Assembly: GCA_029168955.1 (NCBI GenBank)
Contig: JAPDOI010000010.1
Span: 965,501-1,029,500, forward strand
DNA: 64,000 nucleotides
Source: Aplectana chamaeleonis
Taxonomy: Eukaryota; Nematoda; Chromadorea; Rhabditida; Cosmocercidae
Direction of reading: 5' to 3'
The first letter of the stretch is position 1; the number at the start of each line of letters is the position of its first letter. This document shows positions 46,501 to 54,717 of the stretch, piece after piece. The position numbers and the translations under genes are program-made. Below the pieces are notes generated by a model, which worked only from the letters and a program-made list of their open reading frames with translations, did no database searches and was not told the DNA's origin.

Positions 46501-49500
46501 GCAAGCAGTGTGACAATGCGGCGCGCGCCACTCAGCGCATAATCAAGAAGCCCATTTTAACTGAAAAGCCGCTTCGCACAAGCGAAAAAAGGGGACTCAG
46601 TGTTCCGAGCTACGCCGATTTTCGAATATCAGGAACGCGATCGCCTAGGCTATGTTACCATGGTTCGTATTGAGGATGACGGCTGGGAAAGACCTGTTGC
46701 CAATTGGGCACTGCCCGACCACAGACGTATAGTCCTTTCGTAAAATCTAGTCAAGCAAATAGACGGAAGGTGACCTTTTCCGGTTACCCGAGAGACGTCC
46801 GCCACACTGCCTCTGAGGAGTTTTCGACCGCCAAGGCGAGTCCAAACGCTAGACTAGAATTTCCGAGGCGGCCATACTTCGAGGCGGCTAATTCCACAAC
46901 ACTATGATCTGACTTTCTCACTGAGAAACTTGTAAAAATACATGAATGTCTTTGCGTTCCCACTCGGACAAAAAAGCGGACTTATCACCAAGCAACATAG
47001 GAACGAATTCAAAGTCAAGGGCGATTAGGTGGCATTCTTGTGCGCGGTCAGCTCTAAATGGACACGTCGTCGTTACGGATGACAAAAGTAGGAACTAAAT
47101 ATTGCTGCAACTCGTCCTATATGTGTGACTGCTCACAATCAAGTGGATTGCAGAGCACGCTTATTCGCAGTACGTTCCAAATAAGAATTTATGCCAGCGG
47201 TGGAAACGGTGCGTTCTAATTGCCAGTTTCGGGGCACAATTAGTCGGCTTTTCTGTTCGGGTAGAGTGAGCCAGATTTGCTGAATCTGGCTCACTCTACC
47301 CGAACAGGAACAACACGAAAGAGACGAATGTAGATCTTACAAGCTGCTGCTCGACCGAGTTGATGTTCAAGGGGAGAACAGGTGGTGTAGGGTGTGATGT
47401 TCCCATCATGAAAAACGGTCACGAAAGTTTAAAGTCCCCGTCTAACTCGTGGATATTGTGCATCTCCCAATGCGATTTGTGTACAGTCGGCATGGATACC
47501 GATACTTTGTGTTCTTCATTGTGTGATGACGCTTACTCGGCACATATATGCTATGACACAGGTGCACATCGCCGCATTCAATGCGTGTTGAATATGCATT
47601 CAAATCGAGTGACCACACCCATAGAAGGGCTCTATCGCAGGGGCGCGTGCTCCGAACAGCAGCACGTGCGGCGAAATTTGATCGCAGGAGCACGTGCTGC
47701 AAGGTAGTCCAGCGCTATCGCAGCAGCACAGCGACATGCGAGGCAGCCGGCCCACCTATATACTACGCGGCCAGCTCGCCGAGCACCACCTGGGGCCGCC
47801 AGCGGTGGGACAGGGGCTGTCTACACACCGAGGGAGGAGTTGTCCCGTTTTATGCAGTTTTGAAGGTTACGCCACTCAACGCGAGCGAAGTGGTACCGAG
47901 TGGGATTAAAGCCGTAAAAGGCGGGACAATTCCTCCCTCGGTATGTACAGAGTCCCCATCCCCCAGCGGTTGGACGAGACCTACAAAGGCTGGGCGGGTC
48001 GAGTACCACAAGTTTGGGTAATTGAACCGGCGACGCTTCCGACATCTTAGCTCCGCCTCGAGAGTGCGTAGTATGCTTTCCTGTTTTGGAAAATCGTTTT
48101 GTCATAGAGTGTTTATCATGCACGCACTGAACGTCTTATTTTTTGTGCACATGCTGTAATTTGAAGCACAATAGTAGCACGTGCTCCCCTAGCAGCACGT
48201 TCCCTGGGCGTGCTCGTAACCGCTTCGTCTTCGAGTTGAATGCATATTCGACACGCATTGAATGCGCTGATTGCCTGCTCAGAGAGTCGGGGGGTCCTAC
48301 TCGGCCACGATAGGCTTTCTATTCGGATACCTAGTCGGGTTAAAAGGAACTTTTGCAGCAGAACGTGCTGCTCCGAGAAGCACGTGGCCTGTTCGATACT
48401 ACTACGTGGCGCAGAGAGACAAAACCATTGCTGCACCCCCATTTCCCACGCGGCAGCACGTGGCCTGTTCGATAGCACTACGTGGCGCAGCGAGGCAAAA
48501 CTTTTGCCGCACCCTATTTCCCACGCTAAAGCACGTGGTCTGTTCGATAGGAGCACGTGGCGCTGGGAGCGGGCTCCCACACCTTTGATGGGAGCGGGTC
48601 TCCCCCTAACAAGGATACGGTCCAAGTCACGGACCGAAGTAGGGGATCACCCCCAGAGCAGTCCGCGACAGGGACATCATCCTTGCCACGGTCGACAGCG
48701 AGGGAGCTCCCCTCGCTGAGGACTGTGGGGGAACCCCTTAGCGGTTCAAAAATCGTCCAGAAAGTGACTCGTAGTCACCTTCCAGGAGCGGCCTCGAAAG
48801 GTCGACTGCGCTGTCTATGGGATGGTGTCCCTTTTATACCTGCTGTGCGGCTGATATGCGCCTGGCCAATTGTGGAGTGATCGATCAACGCGTTAATCAT
48901 GGGCATTGTGGCTCGTTTCGTCGTACAAACTCATCGTAGTCGAATCGAAAGCGTATCGTGGCCGAGTGGAACGGCTATGACCGGCGTCACGTGCTTCTCA
49001 CTTGGACGACGATTAGGCCACGTCGCGCAAGGAAATTACGTGGCCGTATCGTCGTCCAACCGCTTTGTGGTCGAGTCCAAAGCCAATCGTGGCCGAATAG
49101 AACCCCCCGACCCCCTGAGTGAGCGTGCCGACCGTATCTTGCAGATAGCAAAGTGTTTGACTTCGTCACCAATCCGAAAGTCAGTCTATTCAGACACAAT
49201 TATAGTGAAATGGAGATAGGTCGTCAAGATTGAGCGTCAAAGTAAACCCATGGAATGTAGGGAGAAGCGCGACACCTTTATCAGGTTTTTCGCCAGTAAA
49301 GACATCTTTGGTGGAGTCCAAGACAGCTGCGTCAAAAGACGGTATAAAAAATGAAAAGTAAGTAAAATAATTACAGCGAGAGAAATAAGCAAAAAATCAG
49401 GGCAGAAAGTGTTACCTGCATTTGATGTGAGATCGCTTCCCGATCCGACAACATCTCAGCAAGTGTTCTCGTTCCGAGAATATTTCTTAGTGTCGTCTGC

Positions 49501-50618
49501 GCTAACAATTTCGTTGACCGTGAGGCATCTTCAACGTTTGTTACCTAAACTCACTTGCGAATAGAAAGAAAGAATTGTTAAGACGAAGGCGCGAAACACA
49601 TTTACTAAAACCTAAGCGATTTCGGCACTGATCTGGAGAACCTACTATGTATGACGTTACAAGAACAGCCTCGCGCGCGGCTAAAATGACGTTTCGGAAT
49701 TTCTCAGCTGTTTCTCGGCCCCGAATTGCACCGAACAGGAATTGGAGACGCCTGACAGTTCACCTCGGGCTCCAGTTTCCGGGCTACTCCTGCTGCTGTC
49801 AAAGCTTACTGGAAGAATCTGGAGAGCAACACCAGTCGCCCGGACAGCAACCGAAGCCGACCCGCAGATCGGGAGAACGAGCCGAATTATCAGGCGGCTC
49901 GGGATTGTTCATCTACCAGCATAAAGGTGACCATGACGTGTTCAGTGTACCACGCCGCGAGACGATCTCAAGTCGGCATGGATCCTAGTGATACTTAGCG
50001 TTTCCTGTTAAGGGTTGGCGCTAACTCGGGCCATATGCTAGAATAGGTACACCAAATATACGCCAACCTTCAATGGGGAACGCAAAGTATCACTAGGATC
50101 CATCCCGACTGTAGCATTCACACAGCACGCGACGTACCCTGAGGTCACGATACGTTTTCTAACACAAAGCCCGAATTTCTCCAAAAGTAAACTGGAAGAA
50201 GGTCAATCCTATCCTAAATCAAAACGACTCTAGTGATCACCATCATTCAACTAAACCTCACCGATATTGTAGCATTAGATATTCGAAAATAGACGACAGC
50301 ATCTACAGCAACAGTGACGGAATCTTTCGAAAGAATCTGAATAGGCTAAGTTACTGAAAATCCGTCCAGAAGAGAACTTTTTATTCGAACGCGGCCCACC
50401 TCTTGAGGCGGAACATCGAAAGAAACCACCCTGAGATCAATTTTCTTATACGAGTCGATACACGGCAGTATAAAAAATATACCTACAATATGAAAATGGA
50501 TGATCCTGCCCCATTTATGCTATACACAAAAACATGGACACTGACCAGGCCCCCTCGCTCCTCCTGGCATTAACCGACCAAGTCGGAAGATGACTGCTCG
50601 TTCATACTCTTGAACAAC
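37480..50618 (-). CDS. Stomatin-family (SPFH/band 7) gene, MEC-2/STO-like, partial
   Basis: Seven exons on the minus strand join in phase to a protein running from [16 protein letters not shown] to RYLQTLNSI. They are 50618-50546, 50482-50400, 50336-50262, 49544-49416, 44528-44394, 44309-44250 and 37538-37480. Together they encode nearly the whole SPFH (band 7) domain with very strong similarity to nematode MEC-2 and STO proteins, including [60 protein letters not shown] and AEGEQKAS. These proteins sit on the inner face of the plasma membrane, oligomerise, bind cholesterol, and in the worm regulate channels such as touch-receptor DEG/ENaC channels. Missing here are the N-terminal membrane-hairpin exon or exons upstream and the next exon, which should encode AEKNST-type sequence. 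The introns of ~4.9 kb and ~6.7 kb are filled with transposons. All seven exons have GT/AG borders and no stop, so the gene is probably functional. The ortholog (mec-2 or a sto gene) cannot be decided. Confidence 0.9.
37758..37895. mobile_element. Short foldback element
   Basis: Arms of about 58 bases around AAGGCAGGAGGCAAG and GAACCCGCCGG, centred on a ~20-base loop near 37827-37842. Inverted similarity continues outward through GACGAGCTC. It lies in the intron next to the last stomatin exon. Confidence 0.75.
38960..39455 (+). pseudogene. BDDF-type RTE endonuclease fragment
   Basis: Reads [61 protein letters not shown] and LWIVVMRPP in one frame, then [17 protein letters not shown] sequence in another. 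This is the 5' part of an AP endonuclease of the same RTE type as at 32.3 kb. The catalytic E is displaced (LREIR instead of LQETR). It breaks off near 39455 beside a TTAA-type element. The ~200 bases upstream may be its leader. Confidence 0.7.
39498..39990. mobile_element. TTAA-flanked inverted-repeat element, copy A
   Basis: Begins TTAAAGGCAGTGTTCACGAT and ends ATCGTGAACACTGCCTTTAA. The terminal repeats thus start at a TTAA on each side, as in the TTAA-target palindromic families known from Caenorhabditis and in piggyBac-type elements. The interior has no transposase. Copy B, 670 bases further on, is a close relative over the full length. Confidence 0.75.
40168..40645. mobile_element. TTAA-flanked inverted-repeat element, copy B
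   Basis: Same family and orientation as copy A. The left end is mutated (TTGAAGGCAATGTTTACGAT) and the right end reads ATCGTGAACACTGCCTTTAA. The shared interior includes GGAATGGGTAGTGG and CGCCCACCGACGTGAACAAA. Confidence 0.75.
40782..41728. repeat. Long inverted repeat (~950 bp) built of tandem units
   Basis: The left arm (~40782-41188) pairs with the right arm (~41255-41728) around a ~65-base loop. The innermost ~70 bases, including GGGTTCCTA and TTTGCTTGCCCCATAAGTCA, are almost identical. Each arm consists of tandem units of roughly 150-200 bases with a CATAACT start, GTTTTCGAAATC and TGCGTCGA. The left arm lacks ~75 bases present in the right one. Confidence 0.85.
41915..42965 (+). mobile_element. 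BDDF-type RTE LINE, strongly 5'-truncated
   Basis: Starts within the RT ([19 protein letters not shown]) and runs to the same 3' tail as the copy at 34.26 kb (GAGTCAAGTAAGTCA). Blocks are [35 protein letters not shown] (catalytic Asp pair intact), [12 protein letters not shown], then in other frames FCYLGFLL and [14 protein letters not shown]. 5' truncation is the usual outcome of incomplete reverse transcription. Confidence 0.85.
42966..44240. other. Intronic stretch without recognised features
   Basis: Part of the ~6.7-kb intron between stomatin exons f and g. I see no gene or clear repeat here. Confidence 0.4.
44250..44309 (-). CDS. Stomatin-family gene, exon f
   Basis: Twenty codons, [20 protein letters not shown], between CTACAG and GTAGGT. 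It begins the coiled-coil part through which stomatins oligomerise. Confidence 0.9.
44394..44528 (-). CDS. Stomatin-family gene, exon e
   Basis: Forty-five codons, [20 protein letters not shown], then [20 protein letters not shown], then EAGAK, between ATTTCAG and GTGTGT. Most relatives have R where this reads G in EAGAK. The preceding intron is ~4.9 kb and holds several MITEs and an RTE fragment. Confidence 0.9.
44627..44740 (+). pseudogene. Small RTE reverse-transcriptase fragment
   Basis: The plus strand reads [11 protein letters not shown] in one frame and, in another, [15 protein letters not shown], the catalytic box of the RTE type seen at 22.7 kb. About 110 bases only, lying in a stomatin intron. 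Confidence 0.6.
44745..44960. repeat. Dispersed repeat, copy 1 (partner at 49.7-49.9 kb)
   Basis: Contains ATCACCGAACAGGTATTGGAG and, inverted near its right end, AACTGTCAGGCGTCCCC. A related sequence with CACCGAACAGGAATTGGAGA and TATCAGGCGGCTCGGG lies at ~49725-49930. The ends are inverted repeats of CGCCTGACAGTT type. Confidence 0.55.
45110..45315. mobile_element. MITE-like inverted repeat
   Basis: 45112-45168 and 45258-45313 are inverted copies (GGCGTGCATGTTTAGCCGCC against GGCGTGCGCGTCGAGCGGCC, then GTCGCG and GACATTTT). It is non-coding and intronic to the stomatin gene. Confidence 0.65.
45399..45955. mobile_element. TTAA-flanked inverted-repeat element, copy C
   Basis: Ends TTAAAGGCAGTGGTCGCGAT and CAACGTGACCACTGCCTTTAA. 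It shares the terminal repeats with copies A and B but has a different interior. Non-coding; in a stomatin intron. Confidence 0.7.
46090..46430 (+). repeat. Fragment related to the interior of TTAA elements A and B
   Basis: GCGGCTGACGGGATATACAG, CAAGTCGTCCAC and GTTATAACTCCGTTTGCAG correspond to CATCGGCTGCGAAAGACGG, CAACTCGTCCAC and CCATAACTCCGTTCCCAG in copy A. The TTAA ends are missing. Confidence 0.5.
46440..47250. other. Intronic stretch without recognised features
   Basis: Lies within the ~4.9-kb stomatin intron. I see only short open frames and no clear repeat. Confidence 0.4.
47253..47307. repeat. Perfect foldback, 25-bp arms and 5-base spacer
   Basis: Arms 47253-47277 and 47283-47307 are exact reverse complements (inner sequence AGCCAGATT-TGCTG-AATCTGGCT). 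The architecture matches the foldback at 22365-22411, but the sequence is unrelated. Confidence 0.95.
47640..47745. repeat. CACGTG/GCAGC-rich repeat
   Basis: AGCAGCACGTGCGGCG and GGAGCACGTGCTGCAAGG lie about 40 bases apart, followed by CGCAGCAGCACAGCG. It resembles the cores at 31.35 and 31.70 kb and those at 48.2-48.6 kb. Confidence 0.6.
47745..48010. mobile_element. MITE-like inverted repeat
   Basis: Central arms with CACCGAGGGAGGAGTTGTCCCG (left, ~47830) and CGGGACAATTCCTCCCTCGG (right, ~47922-47941) are separated by ~75 bases. Weaker inverted similarity continues outward through CCAGCGGTGGGACAGGGG. Confidence 0.65.
48273..49125. mobile_element. Inverted-repeat element carrying CACGTG tandem repeats
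   Basis: The left end (GTCGGGGGGTCCTACTCGGC, then CACGATAGGCTTT) and the right end (inverted GTCGGGGGGTTCTATTCGGC, then CACGATTGGCTTT) define a ~850-base element. Its interior includes a 75-76-base tandem repeat (48379-48570). Non-coding; in a stomatin intron. Confidence 0.6.
48379..48570 (+). repeat. Tandem repeat, period 75-76, about 2.5 copies
   Basis: GCACGTGGCCTGTTCGATA starts copies at 48381, 48457 and 48532 (one variant GTGGTC). Each of the first two also contains CTACGTGGCGCAG and a TTTCCCACG end. Confidence 0.85.
49416..49544 (-). CDS. Stomatin-family gene, exon d
   Basis: Forty-three codons from [16 protein letters not shown] through [20 protein letters not shown] to HQMQ, between GTTTAG and GTAACA. 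This is the most conserved helical part of the SPFH domain. Confidence 0.9.
49725..49930. repeat. Dispersed repeat, copy 2
   Basis: Related to 44745-44960; see that entry. It has CACCGAACAGGAATTGGAGA near the left end and inverted GCGGCTCGGG near the right. Confidence 0.55.
49971..50110. mobile_element. Short MITE-like foldback
   Basis: AGTCGGCATGGATCCTAGTG opens and CACTAGGATCCATCCCGACT closes it. The arms of ~50 bases continue inward through GATACTT, GCGTTTCC and GGTTGGCG. A related single arm (GACCTTCAATAGGGATCGCA, then AAGTATC) occurs at ~57417-57445 inside the hAT element. Confidence 0.8.
50262..50336 (-). CDS. Stomatin-family gene, exon c
   Basis: Twenty-five whole codons, [20 protein letters not shown], then NATIS, between TATTCAG and [15 protein letters not shown] is a hallmark of the family. 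Confidence 0.9.
50400..50482 (-). CDS. Stomatin-family gene, exon b
   Basis: Encodes [20 protein letters not shown], then SFDVPPQE, starting with two bases of the split Gly codon. It follows ATTGTAG and ends before GTGGGC, an unusual but acceptable GT donor. Confidence 0.9.
50546..50618 (-). CDS. Stomatin-family gene, exon a
   Basis: Encodes [20 protein letters not shown], then ARGP, ending with one base of the next Gly codon. It is preceded by TTTTACAG and followed by GTCAGT. This is the start of the SPFH domain just after the membrane hairpin in family members. Confidence 0.9.
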
Positions 50619-50794
50619 CTGTAAAATTGAATTTTGATAAATTTTTGAGAGTTTTTCGCATGAAAATTCTGTGCACATGCTACAGCATTACCCACATAAG
50701 TCCACAATAAAACCGAATTGTGTCTGGCAAGGTGCCGATTACTGGAATGCTACGACAGATTTGGCCCAATCTTACTTTCTGGGGGGTATTTTGG

Positions 50795-51155
50795 AGTGCC
50801 TAACACAAATCTGATGTCCGCCTATGGATTTTCGATAGGTTGTCGTAGGTTACGGTGTGAATACGGTAGCTCGATCAGTCTCAGAATTGCCTCAAAACAT
50901 CCCCGTAGGGGTTATTGGCTGTGATTAATACGAACTTGACGCTTATTCCCCGATTTTCGGAGTATTGGGTAGGTTTCGATAGCTAAATTGCATCTTACCC
51001 ACCGTAATCTACCGTAAATTCATGAATATAGACAAACGAATGCCAGATTCGTGTTCAGCTCCCTAAATTACCCCTATACACAACTTTTGAGTCGAGTCGG
51101 GAAAACAACTTAGGAACATTCCGAAAATTACCTTATGTGCACCCACTACTTTGCC
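50795..51155. repeat. Modular repeat, copy 1
   Basis: Contains, in opposite orientations, modules with AACACAAATCTGATGTCCGC (~50808) and its inverted relative CAGATTCGTGTTCAGCTCCC (~51044), plus GTTACGGTGTG and TACCGTAAATTC. Related arrays lie at 54.05-54.6 kb and 60.7-61.4 kb. Confidence 0.55.
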
Positions 51156-52916
51156 GCGAAGCGTAGAAAACGCTTAAGGTCTCTTTCAGAGTACTATCGA
51201 GCATCGATCGAGATCACGTCGCACGTCGATTTCTATTCAAGACATGCCATCGCGGAGATCAGCGATGGAAGTGTAAAAGAGGCCTAAGAATTCTTCAGAG
51301 TGATTCTAGGCAGCTGAAGAGGCTATATTCGCATTCTACGTTTAAAATGGAAAAGCTTCGGAAAAGTACATTTCCTTCGGAATGGATACCCTGAGGAGCG
51401 CCCGAAGAGGCACTCTCGGGAGGGCGTGTCCCAGTTGGGCGGGTCGACGCCGCCCCTCGGCGCGGACGAGATTGCCTCCAGAGTGCCTGTTTCACGAGTG
51501 CTTCGATTTGATTGCGTCCTCACTGTATTTCTACACTATTCACCTGTATTCCACTGAACTGCAAGGTACTAGATGCTGATAGATAGTTGTATTCAACCCC
51601 AATAGCAATCCTACCGTTCAACGTTGATCCCAAATGCATTGATTTGCTAACTCATGAGAGTTTTCATGTCTCATTGTTAACATGAAACTTTTCTTGACCA
51701 GCAATATGATGCTATACGCTTCCTTTTTTTCTCCGGAAAGGTAATTTTATGAAAAAGGTGAGTCCTTTTCTCGGATTTCCTTCTCTCTTTTCTATTTAAA
51801 AGATATAAATGTTTAATGAATCATGATTAGATCCCTATTCGCGTATTGCAGTAACTCTGAATGTTGCTTACGCTGTAAATCACTTCACTTTCCAATACGC
51901 GGCCCCGGAGAAAAATATTTTTTTGAAAAACAGTCTAGTGCTATTTGTTTCCTCCATTCCTTGATTCACATTTGACTTTATCTATTCCAATTATCCTGCC
52001 CCTATGAAAAGATTTTTGAAGCCTCTTGACAACTTTTCATTCCCAAGAAAATTAGCTGTTACTGAAAAAATCATAGATATGCCTTATGCTGATAAATATT
52101 TTTAACGAATTTCCTAAATTATTCGAGTGTTTACTGGTTCCTCGTTAGCATTTTCAGTCACCAATAGAAAAAAAGTCGGACGAGTTTTTAAAAATTAATT
52201 CTGTAATAGTTTTGTTAGGCAGTTACTATTCTATAGATCTTCACATATAATTTGTGTGAAGGAAATTAGTGAGTGGTAGTGATCAAAATAAGAACTCGGA
52301 CCTTTTTTCAAAACTTCTGCTTGATCGGATCATTTCCTAGCCTGTCTGATAAAGTTGCTATAGAAATACGAAAACTGTCTGTGATTTATGAATTCGAATT
52401 TCTCAAGCAAAGGCGTAGGTGAACAGTCACATGAAATCAGAAAGAGGATTTCGTTCTAAATTCGACGTCTACTCCCATTTTTTTCCATGAATTTTCGCGA
52501 TAATGAAAAGCGCATCTGATTTTCAGGCAAAATAGAATGATTTCTTTATTTCTTGAAGTTTGTTTCTACCTTATTTCATTTTTTTATCTGTATTATATAT
52601 TTATTTTCACTATAAAAAATATTCTGAAACGAGACGAACGCTTGAAAAAGGAGAAGGAGAAAGTTGTGATATTTATTAACAATTTTTATTGTTATTTACA
52701 CTGTTTTCAGTTATGCCTATTTTAATTCCGAACATATTCTCAGCCTTCACCATTCAATCTAATAATTTTGGCACATATGGGTCGATATCGCCTCCACTAG
52801 ATCCTGCATAGCCAGTGGACATAACAGATCCGAAGACAAGCGACCCAGGATCGTAAACATGTCCCAATGGAATTTGCCAATGGAAATGCGGACAGCAGGG
52901 TCGCTGGACTGACAAG

Positions 52917-53043
52917 GGACCACTTCGAACATAAAATGGAGTTTTGAAAAACGGTCTTTTGAGGGTTGTAAAGGAGTAAAAAGAAACAATTTGAGATTTT
53001 AAAATTTCACTCAGTCCTCACGGGTGGATCAAAAACGATCAAA
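52917..53043. repeat. Internal inverted repeat, left arm
   Basis: Shares CATAAAATGGAGTTT, AAAACGGTCTTTTGA and TCACTCAGTCCTCACGGGT in inverted orientation with 54592-54717, 1.5 kb away. Confidence 0.75.
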
Positions 53044-53251
53044 AAAGGAAAGAAACCAGAACGTTGGATTGGGAGGACGTAGCACAAATGTGAGCTATAC
53101 AGTGGCCTTGAAATCATCTGAAAAGGTTCTCCTAAAAGTTTGAAGATGAAATCTAGCTAGGTTCTCGAGTTATGACTTGTTCATTGATCCCCTGAACAAT
53201 GCTCGTTGCATTCAAACCACCGATCACTGCAATGTGATAGCTAGCAGCACA

Positions 53252-53320
53252 TCGTGGCTCAGTCGGTTAGGCGTTGGATTACGAAGAAATTGAAAAATGG
53301 TTCGAATACTGTGGGATGAT
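53252..53320 (+). repeat. tRNA-like sequence (SINE or tRNA pseudogene)
   Basis: TGGCTCAGTCGGTTAGGCG (from ~53255) matches a tRNA D-arm/A box, and GGTTCGAATAC (53299-53309) matches a B box. The anticodon and acceptor stems do not form properly by eye. Confidence 0.5.
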
Positions 53321-54054
53321 TACTGCATTGTGGCTGGTAGTAATGACATTTCTATGTGTTCACCTTACTTGTTTTGAGTTTTAACAGTGTCTCTTGTTTT
53401 TATACCTCTTTTCTTATATCGCAGAGGTAACGTGATATAAACGGAGAACGGTTCACATCAATGTTAGAAACTATAGAAATTCCGAGGTTTCGACAATTGC
53501 TAGAATATCAAGAATACCCTTACCCTTCTCCCCCACATATGTTACAGAAAAACCGTCCTTAATTCGGAGAAACACTTTAGGGGACTTCTTTTGATATATG
53601 ACACTGGAAAGAAGTTCGGACAAAATGAAACTTCGTGGACTTGTTCCTTGATCAATGATCAATCTTTTTAGAAATAATTGTTGTAAACAGAAGTGGGTTT
53701 ACCTAAACTACAAAATCCATTGAAGCAACCTAATACTTTAGCGCATGGCTCGAAGACTCAAGAAAAGTGTTTCGTTATCAATTCCGAAATTTTCAGTGGA
53801 ACAGAACCTTTTAAAAACGCAATTTACAAGAAGACTACTTTTAGTCAGCCTGGCCATTCTGGATTAAATGTTGTTTTGTGGAGCCATTTTGGACGTAGAA
53901 TCCGAGTATGCTCTTCGCAGCTTCTCGAAAAAAAAAGAAACCACTCTGGGAAAGTTACAGGCGTTTTTTCCAAGCCTAGCGGCAAGGCAAGGGTACCACC
54001 CATCAGGGAATTTTTAGGTGGTTTGGAAAAAATCTACGGTTTCGGCTCAAAACT

Positions 54055-54600
54055 TGTATGTAGGGGTAATCTAGGGTGCTGAAATCGAATTTAGAGGTCG
54101 TTTGCCAAAATTCTGAGATTTACTGTAGATTACGGTAGTTGTCATGACATAGAGGGCCTAAACCTACCTTAATAGTTTGAAAATTGACAAATGAACATCA
54201 AATTCGTATTCAGCACCCCGAATAACCCCCGCTCAGAAATTTAGAGTCAAATCTGAGACTTTGACCCAACTACCGTATACCCAACGCAATCTACCGTAAT
54301 CTTTCGAAAATCGATAAACTGACCTCAGATTCGTCATGAGCACTTCAAATAACCTCCGAGAGCAAAGTTTGGGTCATAAATTTTTTTCGACCTTTGGAGC
54401 CCGGTGAGGTAGAAGCTCAAGGCCTTTTTTGGGAGTTCAGAGGTCGAAATTTTTTCTGCCCAAACTCCGCCCCAGGGGGTAATTTGGGGCGCTGAACACG
54501 AATCTGAGGTCCGTTTCCTGTTTTCTAGGGGTTTTCGTTAGGTTAGGGTGCATTGAATGGCATTTTACCTACTGCAGCCCATTGTTTTGGTGGTTTTTGA
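54055..54600. repeat. Modular repeat, copy 2
   Basis: A core of about 55 bases (variants of GGGTAATCTAGGGTGCTGAA, CGAATCTGAGGTCCGTTT and AGATTACGGTAG) occurs forward at ~54064 and ~54477 and inverted at ~54195 and ~54315. Confidence 0.6.
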
Positions 54601-54717
54601 TCTACCCGTGAGGACTGAGTGAAATTTTGAAATTTTTATTAGTTTATTTTTACGCCCTCTACAACTTTCAAAAGACCGTTTTTCGAAACTCCATTTTATG
54701 TTCAAAGCGGTCCCTTG
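54592..54717. repeat. Internal inverted repeat, right arm
   Basis: Partner of 52917-53043. Confidence 0.75.
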
